Origin: Oceanobacter sp. 1_MG-2023
GTDB taxonomy: Bacteria; Pseudomonadota; Gammaproteobacteria; Pseudomonadales; Oceanobacteraceae
Assembly (NCBI RefSeq): GCF_030689025.1
Contig: NZ_JAUYWA010000011.1
Coordinates: forward strand, 1-64,000
Direction: 5' to 3'
Length of the DNA stretch: 64,000 nt
The position numbers and the translations under genes were made by a program. Every line of letters begins with the position of its first letter. Positions within the stretch are counted from its first letter, which is position 1. This document shows, one piece after another, positions 26,920 to 36,365 of this stretch. The notes under the pieces were generated by a model. The model was given only the letters and a program-made list of their open reading frames with translations. It had not been told where the DNA came from and searched no databases.

Positions 26920-27687
26920 ATGCAGCAAGCCACTGCCTCCCAGATAGCCATCAGCAGCGACTCCCCCCTCGTGGCCCGAGTTACCCAGGACCCCGCTGAA
27001 ATCCGTCAGGCACTGGCGCTGCGCTACCGAGTGTTTGCCGAAGGAATGGGAGCCAATATCGATAGTGGTGAAGCGGGTATCGACCGTGACCATTTTGACG
27101 ATATTTGCCTGCACCTGATTGTGAAAGATGTCAATAACGACCGGGTGGTGGGTTACAGTCGTATCCTCACCAACGAGTTGGCAGAGCAGGCGGGCGGGTT
27201 CTACTCCGCCACCGAATTTGACCTCAGCAACATCGTCAAACCCGGTTACCGTTATATGGAAATTGGCCGTACCTGTGTTGATCCTGATTTTCGCAGCGGT
27301 GCGGTGATTGGCTTGTTATGGTCAGGGATTGCCCAGTTTATGTCGGCTCACCAGATTGATTACCTGATGGGCTGTGCCAGTATCTCGCTTAATGACGGTT
27401 ATGCACGTGCCATCGCCATCATCAATTACCTGCGAGACAAGCATTTCTCGGCAGCCGATGCCCGCGCCGAACCCCGCGTCCATATGCCCAGCATCGACGT
27501 TGAGATGGATGGTGCCAGGCTGGTGCCACCGCTGTTAAAGGCGTATTTGCGTATTGGTGTCAAAGTTTGTGGCGAACCCTGTCTGGATAAAGACTTTAAT
27601 GTCGCCGATGCCCTGATTTTGCTGAGCCGCGACAACATCAACCAACGTTACCTGCGCCACTTCACCAAAACCGACGGTCAGAGCTGA
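26920..27687 (+). CDS. GNAT-family N-acyltransferase, OlsB-like (ornithine lipid synthesis)
   Basis: 255 residues from the ATG at 26920, which has AGGTG five bases upstream; a longer frame opens at 26836 but would begin within the Pho-box-like region. The fold is the PEP-CTERM/OlsB-type GNAT ('hemolysin-like' COG3176): ALRYRVFAEGMG, DHFDDICLHLIV, YMEIGRTCVDPDFRSG, LWSGIAQF and YLMGCASI. OlsB transfers a 3-hydroxyacyl chain from ACP to ornithine, making lyso-ornithine lipid in the cytosol. No olsA is adjacent. The two upstream Pho-box-like sites support a phosphate-starvation role; function is inferred. Confidence 0.78.
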   Translation: MQQATASQIAISSDSPLVARVTQDPAEIRQALALRYRVFAEGMGANIDSGEAGIDRDHFDDICLHLIVKDVNNDRVVGYSRILTNELAEQAGGFYSATEFDLSNIVKPGYRYMEIGRTCVDPDFRSGAVIGLLWSGIAQFMSAHQIDYLMGCASISLNDGYARAIAIINYLRDKHFSAADARAEPRVHMPSIDVEMDGARLVPPLLKAYLRIGVKVCGEPCLDKDFNVADALILLSRDNINQRYLRHFTKTDGQS

Positions 27688-27712
27688 TCGCGGCTCGTCA
27701 TCAAGCGGCAGA

Positions 27713-28627
27713 CTAGCGGGGTAACGCAGCTGCCTGATGGCGGGCACGACCAGTGTTTTTGGCCTGGTACAAAGCCTTGTCAGCGACCTCAATGGCCATG
27801 GTAACCGGGTCACTCATCATGGGTTGAAACCAGCCACTGCCAATACTGATACTGAGCCATGGCCCTGCGGGTGATCCTTTATTCTCCAGCCGTAAGGCAG
27901 CCACCGATGCCAGCATTCGCTGCGCAACAATCGCGACCCCTTCCGGCTCGATCAACGGCAGTACAATAGAAAATTCTTCACCACCGTAGCGGGCAACCAG
28001 ATCGTGGGAACGATTGACGCTGTCGTCCAGTGCCCTGGCCACCTGACGCAAGGCCTCATCCCCTTGTACATGGCCGTATCGATCGTTAAACGCCTTGAAG
28101 GCATCCACATCCACCATCATCACCGCCAGATTACTTTGCTGTCGTTGCGCCCGACGCCACTCCGCCAGTAAAAACTCATCAAACCGCCGCCGATTGGCAA
28201 TTCCGGTTAACCCATCAGTCATGGACAGGGCTTTCAACTGCCGTATACGCTGATACTGTCGCTCCAGTACGCCCAGCCGGGCGGCTACCAGCGGTACCTG
28301 TAACGGTTGCTTGAGATAAAGTGCAGCACCAGCATCCAGTGCCATAATTTCCTGATCAACACTCGCTGCGCCTACCGCGACCACTTCCATATACCGGTAC
28401 AAGGGGTCTTCGGCCCGCTGTGCCATAAAAGCAGCGAAGTCCAGTCCCGGCAGATCCATCGCCAGAATCAACAACGAGGGGTAACGCCCAAATTGCAGCA
28501 AACACGCTTCCAGCTGCGCCAGTGAGTTCAAAGACATCACATCACTGGTAGCGGGCAATACAGACGCCAGCAGGGTCTGATCAGACGGGCTGGCAGAGGC
28601 GATCAAAACAGTCAGGGATTTATTCAT
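27713..28627 (-). CDS. diguanylate cyclase with N-terminal receiver-like domain
   Basis: 304 residues from the ATG at 28627; a GTG four codons earlier is possible. Residues about 5-120 are receiver-like with one Asp in LILAMDLPG, but the acidic pocket is replaced by ASASPSD, so phosphorylation is doubtful. The GGDEF domain carries the active RYGGEEF motif, with an RSHD inhibitory I-site five residues upstream, and MTDGLTGIANRR at its start. It makes c-di-GMP from two GTP. It converges on the olsB-like gene with a 25-bp gap. Confidence 0.88.
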   Translation of the reverse strand: MNKSLTVLIASASPSDQTLLASVLPATSDVMSLNSLAQLEACLLQFGRYPSLLILAMDLPGLDFAAFMAQRAEDPLYRYMEVVAVGAASVDQEIMALDAGAALYLKQPLQVPLVAARLGVLERQYQRIRQLKALSMTDGLTGIANRRRFDEFLLAEWRRAQRQQSNLAVMMVDVDAFKAFNDRYGHVQGDEALRQVARALDDSVNRSHDLVARYGGEEFSIVLPLIEPEGVAIVAQRMLASVAALRLENKGSPAGPWLSISIGSGWFQPMMSDPVTMAIEVADKALYQAKNTGRARHQAAALPR

Positions 28628-28833
28628 ATTCAGAGACACCGGGGGCTGTGAATCAATACTGACAATGAGTCACCATAAAGGACAAACCAGACACACTGCG
28701 ACATAAAAATAGCAGAAATGAGCACTACCGTTACTGTGCCGAATCAGAAAGCCTGATCCATCGGTTATTTTTTGAGGTCAAACCCCATCCTCATATACAC
28801 TGCAAACCAATCATTGTGACCAAGGAGCAACAC

Positions 28834-29817
28834 ATGTCGCGACCAACGACTTCACGGACCTCTCTGCCTTTACTGCCACTGAGTGTACTGGCCACCACGG
28901 TGGCACTGGTACTGACGGGCTGTGACCAACCCGCTGAGCCGGCTGCACCAGAGCCAGTACAGCCGCAAGAGCAAGCACAAGAACAAACACAGCCACAAGA
29001 ACCGGCACCAACACCGGAAGCACAGCCCGAGTCAGCGGCATCCGAAGCGGCGCCAGAATCCGAAATGCCAACGGTCGAAGTCGCTCCGCAAACCGTCAAG
29101 GCCGTTCAGTCACCGGCTGAGCCAGAACATACCGGCACGGTTACCTTGCCTGACTTTGCCAGCTACACCGACGTCAAACAGAAAAAAGAAGCCTTTTTTG
29201 GCTACATGCTGAAGCTGGTCAAGCACGCCAATGCCAACGTCCTCAAAGAACGAGACATCATCAAACAATGGGATGGTAACAGCGCTGCAAGCCCGGCTAT
29301 CAGCGCTCTGGTTGAGAAATACCGGGTCGACGACACACTGTCGACCAGCGACCAGAAAGCCAGCCTGCTAAAACGCGTCCAGGTTATTCCACCGTCACTG
29401 GTACTGGCACAAGGGGCCAATGAGAGCGCCTGGGGCACCTCTCGTTTTGCTCGTCAGGGTAATAACTTTTTTGGCCAATGGTGTTTCTCCAAAGGCTGCG
29501 GCATTGTGCCGAGCCAGCGTAATGATGGCGCTGGTCATGAAGTGGCCAAATTTGATGATCCGCTGGAATCCGTCGAAAGCTATATCCGCAACCTGAACAG
29601 CCATCCGACCTATCAGAAATTGCGTGATTTGCGTAATACCGAAATGGCGACCCAAGGTTATCCGACCGGCATCAATCTGGCCGGTGGTCTGGAAGGCTAT
29701 TCCGAACGCGGCCACGAGTACATCAAGGAAATCCGCAGCATGATCAGCTTTAACAAGATTGATCAGCTCGACCCGGATGTCCAGACCGACCTCAAGGCCA
29801 ACACACAGGAAGACTGA
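28834..29817 (+). CDS. Bax-like glucosaminidase-domain lipoprotein
   Basis: 327 residues from the ATG at 28834, preceded by AAGGAG at seven bases. A signal with the lipobox LTGC ends near residue 31. A linker of about 70 residues rich in Pro, Glu, Gln and Ala follows, then a glucosaminidase (Bax/FlgJ-like) domain: PPSLVLAQGANESAWGTSR with the catalytic Glu, GNNFFGQWCF and YSERGHEYI. It probably trims peptidoglycan from the outer membrane side. The following small gene starts just past its stop. Confidence 0.85.
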   Translation: MSRPTTSRTSLPLLPLSVLATTVALVLTGCDQPAEPAAPEPVQPQEQAQEQTQPQEPAPTPEAQPESAASEAAPESEMPTVEVAPQTVKAVQSPAEPEHTGTVTLPDFASYTDVKQKKEAFFGYMLKLVKHANANVLKERDIIKQWDGNSAASPAISALVEKYRVDDTLSTSDQKASLLKRVQVIPPSLVLAQGANESAWGTSRFARQGNNFFGQWCFSKGCGIVPSQRNDGAGHEVAKFDDPLESVESYIRNLNSHPTYQKLRDLRNTEMATQGYPTGINLAGGLEGYSERGHEYIKEIRSMISFNKIDQLDPDVQTDLKANTQED

Positions 29818-29818
29818 T

Positions 29819-30181
29819 GTGAGTGTGACTGAACGTCATTTCAGTCAACGCTATGATGCAGCTCCACTCAAGCTGGAGCTGTATCAGCGTAGCTGGCTGG
29901 GTCAATGGCAAGCCCCCCATCATGCCATGGCACTGGAAATCACCCTGGGAGGCGTATCGATTCTGTCGCCCCTGAAACTTCGCATCGGACAACACCTGCT
30001 GATATCGCTGGGCAACCGCCACCACAGCTTGCAGCAAGTAACCGCAGAGGTGATTCAAAAATCCCCTCAAGGACGTGACTTTCTCTATGGCCTGAAATTC
30101 GATTTCAGTAGACAATCGGACAATTCACGCCAAAGTGCTGAGACCCTTCTCAAACTTATCCTGAATAACCTGACTCATTGA
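29819..30181 (+). CDS. PilZ-like domain protein (putative c-di-GMP receptor)
   Basis: About 120 residues from a GTG at 29819, chosen because AGGAAG lies six bases upstream and it directly follows the Bax-like stop. The pattern is PilZ-like: Arg residues near the N-terminus (RHFSQR), then a beta-barrel with ALEITLGGVSI in place of the usual D/N-x-S-x-x-G, and late FLYGLKFDF. The deviant motif makes c-di-GMP binding uncertain. Confidence 0.5.
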   Translation: MSVTERHFSQRYDAAPLKLELYQRSWLGQWQAPHHAMALEITLGGVSILSPLKLRIGQHLLISLGNRHHSLQQVTAEVIQKSPQGRDFLYGLKFDFSRQSDNSRQSAETLLKLILNNLTH

Positions 30182-30310
30182 CTGGCAATGGGTTGTTACC
30201 GGCACCGGAAGCCACTTTCCCGGCTTGACCCACACAAACCGGTAGGGTTTTATGCAGCTCGATATTGAATTCCGACTTTCCATAACGATAGCGAAAAAAG
30301 CTCATATCAT

Positions 30311-31210
30311 ATGACCGCACTTCTGACCGGACTGGCTGCCAGCCTGTTGCTGATCATCAATACCCTGTTTTGGGCACCCTTATTGATCGTCCTGGCCCTG
30401 CTGAAATTGCTGCTGCCCATTCCGGCACTGCGATCCGTGATCAGCCCCCTGATCGATGGCTGTGCCAACCGCTGGATTTCTGGCAACTCCCTTTGGATGA
30501 AACTGACCCAGGCAATGGACTGGCACATAGAACGGCCATCACAGCTCGATTCTGATGGCTGGTACTTTGTTGTCAGCAATCACCAGAGTTGGGTAGATAT
30601 CCTGGTGCTACAACATTGTTTGAACGGCCGTATTCCGCTGCTCAAGTTTTTTCTCAAGCAAGAGCTGATCTGGGTACCGATTATGGGAGTCGTCTGGTGG
30701 GCTCTCGATTTTCCATTCATGAAACGCTACAGCAAGGCTTATCTGGCCCGCCATCCAGAAAAACGCGGTCAGGACCTGGAAACCACGCGCCGCTCCTGCG
30801 AAAAATTCCAGCACCTTCCCACCAGCGTGATGAATTTTCTTGAAGGCACCCGTTTTTGCCCGGACAAACAGCAACAACAACGCTCACCCTACCGCCACCT
30901 GCTGCAACCTCGCGCTGGCGGCATGGCGTTTGCCATGAATATTATGGGAGACAATTTCCATTCTCTGATTGATGTCACCATTCATTATCCTGATGGCGTA
31001 CCCACATTCTGGTCATTTCTCAGTGGCAAGATGCGACGCTGCCAGGTCATTATCCGCCAGATCCCCATCCCGGCCGGGCTGTCCAGCGGTGACTACCAGA
31101 ACGACATAGACTTCCGTAACCGCTTTCAGCAATGGGTACATGAATTGTGGCTCGACAAGGATGACACGCTGGAATACCTGTCTCATCGCCCACCAAACGC
31201 CTCTGACTAA
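30311..31210 (+). CDS. PlsC-family acyltransferase (YihG-like)
   Basis: 299 residues with two N-terminal hydrophobic segments and the acyltransferase motif SNHQSWVDI (HX4D), then FLKQELIWVPIMG and the substrate motif FLEGTRFCP, as in E. coli YihG and 1-acyl-glycerol-3-phosphate acyltransferases. It acylates lysophosphatidic acid or a related acceptor at the inner membrane. It stands alone; the Shine-Dalgarno is weak. Confidence 0.83.
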   Translation: MTALLTGLAASLLLIINTLFWAPLLIVLALLKLLLPIPALRSVISPLIDGCANRWISGNSLWMKLTQAMDWHIERPSQLDSDGWYFVVSNHQSWVDILVLQHCLNGRIPLLKFFLKQELIWVPIMGVVWWALDFPFMKRYSKAYLARHPEKRGQDLETTRRSCEKFQHLPTSVMNFLEGTRFCPDKQQQQRSPYRHLLQPRAGGMAFAMNIMGDNFHSLIDVTIHYPDGVPTFWSFLSGKMRRCQVIIRQIPIPAGLSSGDYQNDIDFRNRFQQWVHELWLDKDDTLEYLSHRPPNASD

Positions 31211-31400
31211 TCACCCACACCATTACCCAGGCCATCACCGGGAAGACCGGTAAAATGAACGTTTCCCATGTCTGACGGACAGACCTGGTCACGGTACAGC
31301 AGCAGAACTGCGCGTCAAAACCGCGAACAGCCATTGCCAGACAAACCCATCGGCACCTATGCTGCGGTCACCGCTACTGAATGAACAAGGAGCTTATGCA

Positions 31401-32348
31401 ATGAATGTGTTTGAAGATGTCAGTCAATCGATCGGTAACACCCCGTTGGTACGTATTCGTACCCTGACCGATCACCCGCACGTATACGCCAAACTGGAAA
31501 GCCGCAACCCGGCCCAGTCCGTCAAATGTCGTATTGGTGCCAACATGATCTGGCAAGCCGAAAAAGACGGCACTCTGAAACCCGGTATGGAAATCGTTGA
31601 GCCAACCAGTGGTAATACCGGGATTGCACTGGCTTATGTCGGTGCTGCCCGGGGCTACAAGGTCACGCTGACCATGCCGGAAACCATGAGCATGGAACGT
31701 CGCAAAGTCATGATGGCACTGGGTGCCAATCTGGTACTGACCGAAGGTCCAAAAGGGATGCAAGGTGCCGTCGACAAGGCTGCCGAACTGCTGGCCGAAG
31801 CACCAGAAAACCGCATCATGCTGCAACAGTTCAATAACCCGGCCAACCCGGCGATTCATGAACAAACCACCGGCCCGGAAATCTGGCGTGACACTGATGG
31901 TGAAGTGGATGTTGTGGTGGCGGGTGTTGGTACTGGCGGTACCATTTCCGGTATCTCCCGCTACCTCAAAAGCCAGAAAGCCATTACCTCGGTAGCGGTG
32001 GAACCTTCGGCTTCTGCCATTATTGCCCAGAAGCTGAAAGGGGAAGACCTGACCCCTGGCCCACATAAAATCCAGGGAATTGGCGCCAACTTTATTCCAG
32101 GCAATCTGGACCTGGATATCCTCGACCGGGTTGAAGCCGTCGATAATGACGAAGCCATGGCCATGGCCCACAAACTGATGTCGGGAGAAGGGATTCTGGC
32201 CGGTATTTCCTGTGGTGCCGCCATGGTCGCAGCCTTGCGCCTGGCCGCTGAAGACGCGTTTAAAGACAAGAAAATTGTGGTAATCCTGCCTGACTCCGGT
32301 GAGCGTTATCTGACCTCGCCCCTGTTTGATGGCTTCTTCGACAAGTAA
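31401..32348 (+). CDS. cysK: cysteine synthase A (O-acetylserine sulfhydrylase)
   Basis: 315 residues from the ATG at 31401, which has AAGGAG eight bases upstream; the frame is open from 31359. PLP binds Lys42 in [25 protein letters not shown] is the substrate loop and [10 protein letters not shown] binds the phosphate. [11 protein letters not shown] and [11 protein letters not shown] complete the CysK pattern. It forms cysteine from O-acetylserine and sulfide. CysM is the alternative, but ESRNP and the long motif agreement favour CysK. Confidence 0.93.
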   Translation: MNVFEDVSQSIGNTPLVRIRTLTDHPHVYAKLESRNPAQSVKCRIGANMIWQAEKDGTLKPGMEIVEPTSGNTGIALAYVGAARGYKVTLTMPETMSMERRKVMMALGANLVLTEGPKGMQGAVDKAAELLAEAPENRIMLQQFNNPANPAIHEQTTGPEIWRDTDGEVDVVVAGVGTGGTISGISRYLKSQKAITSVAVEPSASAIIAQKLKGEDLTPGPHKIQGIGANFIPGNLDLDILDRVEAVDNDEAMAMAHKLMSGEGILAGISCGAAMVAALRLAAEDAFKDKKIVVILPDSGERYLTSPLFDGFFDK

Positions 32349-32360
32349 GCCGTCGTAGCA

Positions 32361-32397
32361 AGAGGAGCACAGCCATGGTTGCCATGGCTGCTCCTCT
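32361..32397. terminator. stem-loop after cysK
   Basis: AGAGGAGCA..GCCATGG pairs with CCATGGCTGCTCCTCT around a 2-nt loop, about 16 bp with a 2-nt bulge, starting 12 bp after the cysK stop. There is no T-tract, so it may be a stabiliser or a Rho-assisted terminator. Confidence 0.5.
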
Positions 32398-32511
32398 ACT
32401 CCCGCCACACCCACACCAGCCACACCACCGACACCGACAGCCAGTTGTTTTTCTTTGGGCCTTACAACAGACTATGGATTCCGCCATTTCGTCTTTTCAA
32501 GGATCTGAATT

Positions 32512-33039
32512 GTGACACCTGTTTCTTCTCCAACTCTACTGATCGCCATCGCGGCTCTGACTGCGACTCCTGCCGTGCTCGCCGATGACCTGTCCTTCGG
32601 TCTCGGGTTGGGAACCCCATACGGAGGCAGTCTGGGAACAAATCTCTCCTATCAGCTCCACGACCATATCGATACATTGGCGGCTCTGGGTCTTAACCAG
32701 GATGGAGCAGGATGGGAAGTCGGGGCACGCGTCTATCCTTCCACGGCTTTTTCGAATCATCGTGACTGGCGTCTGAGTGTGCTCTACGGTACCAATACGG
32801 TGCTGGAGATCAGTACCTGCAATGGCTACTACTGCAAAAGCGATTATGAATCCTTTAATGGCCTGACGCTGGGTATCGGCTGGGGTACCCGCGCCGGTTA
32901 TCAGGGCTGGGGCATAGACTTGCTGTATATCACCAGCAGCGCCGCTGATGACCGGATTGATGAACTGCAGAATAGAGGGTATTACCTCGACGACACGCCT
33001 CGCATCGACCTGTCTTCGGGCTATCAGTGGGATTTTTGA
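32512..33039 (+). CDS. putative outer-membrane beta-barrel protein
   Basis: 175 residues from a GTG with AAGGA eight bases upstream. A signal peptide with cleavage after about residue 24 (AVLA) is followed by alternating Gly/aromatic strands (LSFGLGLGTPYGGSLGTNL, LTLGIGWGTRAGYQGWGIDL) and a terminal YQWDF ending in Phe, the normal end of a barrel strand recognised by the Bam machinery. Two close Cys lie in STCNGYYCKS. No family recognised. Confidence 0.65.
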   Translation: MTPVSSPTLLIAIAALTATPAVLADDLSFGLGLGTPYGGSLGTNLSYQLHDHIDTLAALGLNQDGAGWEVGARVYPSTAFSNHRDWRLSVLYGTNTVLEISTCNGYYCKSDYESFNGLTLGIGWGTRAGYQGWGIDLLYITSSAADDRIDELQNRGYYLDDTPRIDLSSGYQWDF

Positions 33040-33051
33040 TTACTGGCTGCG

Positions 33052-34077
33052 TTATTTGGAAATCACGCTCTCGATCCGGAACATGATCACCGGCGTGGTT
33101 TCGTAATCCTTGTCCCGCTCCCACACCAGTTCCGGAGCCAGTTCGGCAAAGACCCAGTCCTGATAAATCTGGCGGCGATACCGGACACTGACGCTGTAAT
33201 TATAGAAACTGGCGCTGGCTTCTGTATCACCACTGGCACCGGCAACGTAACCCAGCGCGGCACGCTGGCTGAGTTCGTGATACAAGCCACCACTGTAAGA
33301 CAGCTTGAAGTAATCATCGTTAAGCAAATAACTGGCTTTGGCATTCACCCGAAACAATTTTTCGATATTGAGTGGGTAGTTCATCTGTACGCTGGTGTAT
33401 TCGCCCCAGCCTTCGCTGGCAAAATACGAAAAGTTCTGGGTCGCTTTCATTTCCCATTCAGCAAAGTAGCTGTAACGCCTGGCCCGGAGACGGACAAACG
33501 GGTCCGGGGGTAATCCCCAGCGGATACCGGCATCAATATTGGTTTTCCAGCGCTCGCTCTCCTGCAGAATAAACCGCAAGGCAGCCGAATAATTATTGTT
33601 TTCGATACTTTCCAGCGGGTCCGCTTCCCGCGCTTCTTCTTCTTCCGATTCCAGCAACAGGTTCAGCCGTTCACTGATGTGTGGCAGCTCCAGATTGACA
33701 CTGATACCAAATTTGTAATCCACCGGATCGCCCAGCTCCCGGCGAGTATAAAGCGACAGTTTGGCCCGGCTGCCCTTGACGTCATCGTCAAAAATATCTT
33801 CACTGAAAAAGGTATCAACAAAAAAGCTGTCCAGACCGCCCGACAAATTGTCCAGATGGTTGGCCAGCCATTCCCGTGAGCGCTCCACCATCTCCCCTGA
33901 AATCAGGGTTTCTGACTCATAAGAGGGCTCGACGGTATCCGTTTCTTCCACTTGCAAGGCTTCCTGGCCAGCGCGGAGATAAGGCTCCGTTGTAAGTGCC
34001 TGCGCCGGTACAAGCTGCAGGCTGAGAGCGGCAATGGTAATACTCCCGGCCCAGCTGGCCCGGTCAGACCGGGTCAT
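33052..34077 (-). CDS. putative exported/outer-membrane protein of unknown function
   Basis: About 341 residues from an ATG at 34077, chosen because it gives a normal signal peptide and overlaps the fieF stop by 14 bp; the frame is open further to 34152. The mature part is acidic (SEEEEAREADPLE) and shows beta-strand-like alternation with many aromatic residues, YKFGISVNLELP and WGEYTSVQMNYPL, suggesting a barrel or beta-rich envelope protein. No named family recognised. Likely co-transcribed with fieF. Confidence 0.6.
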   Translation of the reverse strand: MTRSDRASWAGSITIAALSLQLVPAQALTTEPYLRAGQEALQVEETDTVEPSYESETLISGEMVERSREWLANHLDNLSGGLDSFFVDTFFSEDIFDDDVKGSRAKLSLYTRRELGDPVDYKFGISVNLELPHISERLNLLLESEEEEAREADPLESIENNNYSAALRFILQESERWKTNIDAGIRWGLPPDPFVRLRARRYSYFAEWEMKATQNFSYFASEGWGEYTSVQMNYPLNIEKLFRVNAKASYLLNDDYFKLSYSGGLYHELSQRAALGYVAGASGDTEASASFYNYSVSVRYRRQIYQDWVFAELAPELVWERDKDYETTPVIMFRIESVISK

Positions 34078-34930
34078 GATGAATAAGCACCTCGGCACGG
34101 GGGAAACGCGCCAGAATCGCCGCCTCGACCTGATCACCAATGGCATGGGCACGGTTCAGTGTCTGGTCGCCATCCATATCCAGATGAAATTGGATAAACT
34201 GCACGGCACCGGCCTGACGGGTTTTCATATCATGAAAACCACGCACGCCATCAACGCCCTTGATCAACTGATGCAACTCCGTCTCTTCTGCTTCTGGCAT
34301 GGCCTGATCCATCAGCACCACCAGCGCCTCCTGGATGATTTCATACACACTGCGCACCAGTACCAGCGCAATCACCAGCGCAATCACCGGGTCGAGCCAA
34401 TACTGGCCAAACCAGGCCCCAAGCAGCGCAACCACGACCGCCAGACTGGTGAGAATATCGCCGTAATAATGAGCGGAATCCGCTTTTACTGCGAGCGAGC
34501 CAGTCTTGCGGACGACCCAGCGTTGATACAGCACCAGCGCCGTGGTCAGTGCGGTCGAAAACAACATCACGCCGATGCTTTCACCCAACGCCTTGAGCGG
34601 CTGAGGGTCCAGCAGACGATCGGTGACGTGCAGCAATAACGCGACCACCGACCCCAGAATAAAGGCCGACTGCACCAGTGCTGCCAGACCTTCGGCCTTG
34701 CTGTGACCAAAGGGATGCTCATCATCCGCAGGCATCAGGGCATAACGGATGGCAAAAAAATTCACCACAGAAGCGGCGATATCCATCAGGGAGTCCAGCA
34801 GCGACGACAGCACACTGGTCGAGTCACTGACGCTCCAGGCACCGAGTTTGGCCACCAGCAGTATCACCGCTGTGGCAATGGAGGCCATGGCCGCACGTCG
34901 GATCAGTATGGCATCGGGTTGTAGAGACAT
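34064..34930 (-). CDS. fieF: cation diffusion facilitator (FieF/YiiP-like)
   Basis: 288 residues, six membrane helices and a C-terminal cytoplasmic domain. The transport site residues Asp46/Asp50 (LLDSLMD) and His154/Asp158 (HYYGD) match the D/D/H/D site of E. coli YiiP. HPFGHSKAE is the conserved loop and HDMKTRQAG with IHHDPV belong to the cytoplasmic Zn-binding domain. It exports Zn2+/Fe2+ by proton antiport. The downstream envelope protein gene overlaps it. Confidence 0.9.
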   Translation of the reverse strand: MSLQPDAILIRRAAMASIATAVILLVAKLGAWSVSDSTSVLSSLLDSLMDIAASVVNFFAIRYALMPADDEHPFGHSKAEGLAALVQSAFILGSVVALLLHVTDRLLDPQPLKALGESIGVMLFSTALTTALVLYQRWVVRKTGSLAVKADSAHYYGDILTSLAVVVALLGAWFGQYWLDPVIALVIALVLVRSVYEIIQEALVVLMDQAMPEAEETELHQLIKGVDGVRGFHDMKTRQAGAVQFIQFHLDMDGDQTLNRAHAIGDQVEAAILARFPRAEVLIHHDPV

Positions 34931-34972
34931 AAGTACCAGCCTTTAACATGATCGGCTGATTATGCCAGAGAA

Positions 34973-34993
34973 GCAGGCCCGGTCGAGGCCTGC
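34973..34993 (-). terminator. short stem-loop after the efflux/two-component operon
   Basis: GCAGGCC pairs with GGCCTGC around a 7-nt loop, about 30 bp after the histidine kinase stop. No T-tract follows, so termination is only suggested. Confidence 0.35.
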
Positions 34994-35024
34994 TCGCAAA
35001 TTAGCCACTCAGGCACATGGCCGG

Positions 35025-36365
35025 TCAGCTGGGCTGTGACGGTCCATCGCCGGCGCCAATATCCAGAATAACCCGATGACCATCCGCTTCGGCATGGTTG
35101 TGATAGTCCCAGTTCAATCGCTTCGTCAATTGCCGGGTCAGCTGCAATCCCAGCCCGAAGCCCTGGTCATATTGACCGCTGTCAGCGGCATTCTGGCTGG
35201 CGAGCAAGGTATTTTCGCCCGGCATTGTGCTGTCGTAGTTATTCACCACAATCCGGCTGCCTTGCTGATAAATTTCCACGCGGCCTTCCCAGGTGTGCTG
35301 GAAGGCATTGCGAATAATATTCCCCAGCACAATCCGCAGCGGAGTTTCCGGCAGACGGGTCTGCCAGTCGGTATCGGTTTCCACCACCAGTTCGATCGTT
35401 TTGTTGTTCAGCAAAAAGGTCAGCTCATCCACCAGTTGCAGCAACAGGTCGCTAGGCGCAATCTGTCGCACCGGCAAACTGGCGATATCATCCCGGCTCA
35501 GCCACAACAGGGTTTCGGTCAACTGGGCCATGGTGATACCCGCCCGTTCCAGCCGCGCCACCGTGGCCAGCACCCGCGTGTCGTCCAGCGGCGTGTGGCG
35601 TTCCGTCAGTCGTCGCAACAGCTCGGTGTTATTACGCACCACGGCAATCGGTGTGCGTAATTCATGGCTGGCATGGCGTAAAAACGCCTGTTCGCGATTC
35701 AGCGTCTGCTGCACGCTGGTCAAACTGCCATGCATCAGGCTGGCCAGTTCATTCAGCTCCGAATAACCAAAATCCGGCACCGGTTGTGCCAGCTCGCTGG
35801 CATCCAGCTCTCGTGTCCAGTCCAGCAAACGCCCTGCCGGACGCGATAAAAAACGGAACAATAACACTGCGATCGTCACGATCAGCACCAGGGTTGATGC
35901 CAAAATCCAATGCAGCCGTCGACGGCTGCTGTCAATCTGGGTGCTGACCAGTTCCGACCGGGTGGAGTGTTCCAGGGTTCGGCTGATGTACCAGTCCCGC
36001 CCGTCATTTTCCCGGCCCAGCCGATAACGCATCACAAAGTGCATATTGGGGTGCTCGTCACCCTGTTCGGCAATACGGCGCTTGTACAGTACACCCGCCG
36101 TCTTGGGTGCCTGTTCAAATACCCGCTGTATCACCGCGGGCTGTTGTGCCCAGTCCGGCGCAATATAAAAATCGGCGTATTCGCCAGCATCAGGAGGATG
36201 GGTAGCAGAGGTCAGTTTCTTTAGCGTGTGTTCCATATCCTGCACCATCACCACATCCATGCCGCGGATCATATACTGCACACTGAGCATCGAATAACCC
36301 ACCGTCAGCAGTAACCCCAATAGAAGGAAGGCCAGAATCAACAACCACTTCAGACTGATACGCAT
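35025..36365 (-). CDS. sensor histidine kinase (OmpR-partner type)
   Basis: 446 residues: an N-terminal membrane helix (about 7-30), a periplasmic sensor of about 120 residues, a second helix (153-172), HAMP, then the dimerisation box FLRHASHELRTPI with His234, and an ATPase domain with GNIIRNAFQH (N box) and GFGLGL (G box). It is the last gene of the efflux operon and its start overlaps the response-regulator stop by one base. The signal is unknown but probably a pump substrate or envelope stress. Confidence 0.93.
   Translation of the reverse strand: MRISLKWLLILAFLLLGLLLTVGYSMLSVQYMIRGMDVVMVQDMEHTLKKLTSATHPPDAGEYADFYIAPDWAQQPAVIQRVFEQAPKTAGVLYKRRIAEQGDEHPNMHFVMRYRLGRENDGRDWYISRTLEHSTRSELVSTQIDSSRRRLHWILASTLVLIVTIAVLLFRFLSRPAGRLLDWTRELDASELAQPVPDFGYSELNELASLMHGSLTSVQQTLNREQAFLRHASHELRTPIAVVRNNTELLRRLTERHTPLDDTRVLATVARLERAGITMAQLTETLLWLSRDDIASLPVRQIAPSDLLLQLVDELTFLLNNKTIELVVETDTDWQTRLPETPLRIVLGNIIRNAFQHTWEGRVEIYQQGSRIVVNNYDSTMPGENTLLASQNAADSGQYDQGFGLGLQLTRQLTKRLNWDYHNHAEADGHRVILDIGAGDGPSQPS

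Noticed and set aside
30160-30306. about 48-codon minus-strand frame (MSFFRYRYGKSEFN...) opposite the acyltransferase
   Set aside because: Overlaps the PilZ-like gene end, lacks a convincing ribosome-binding site and has no recognised relatives.
31374-32423. 349-codon open frame antisense to cysK
   Set aside because: Shadow of cysK codon bias; composition is unlike a real protein and no family motif is present.
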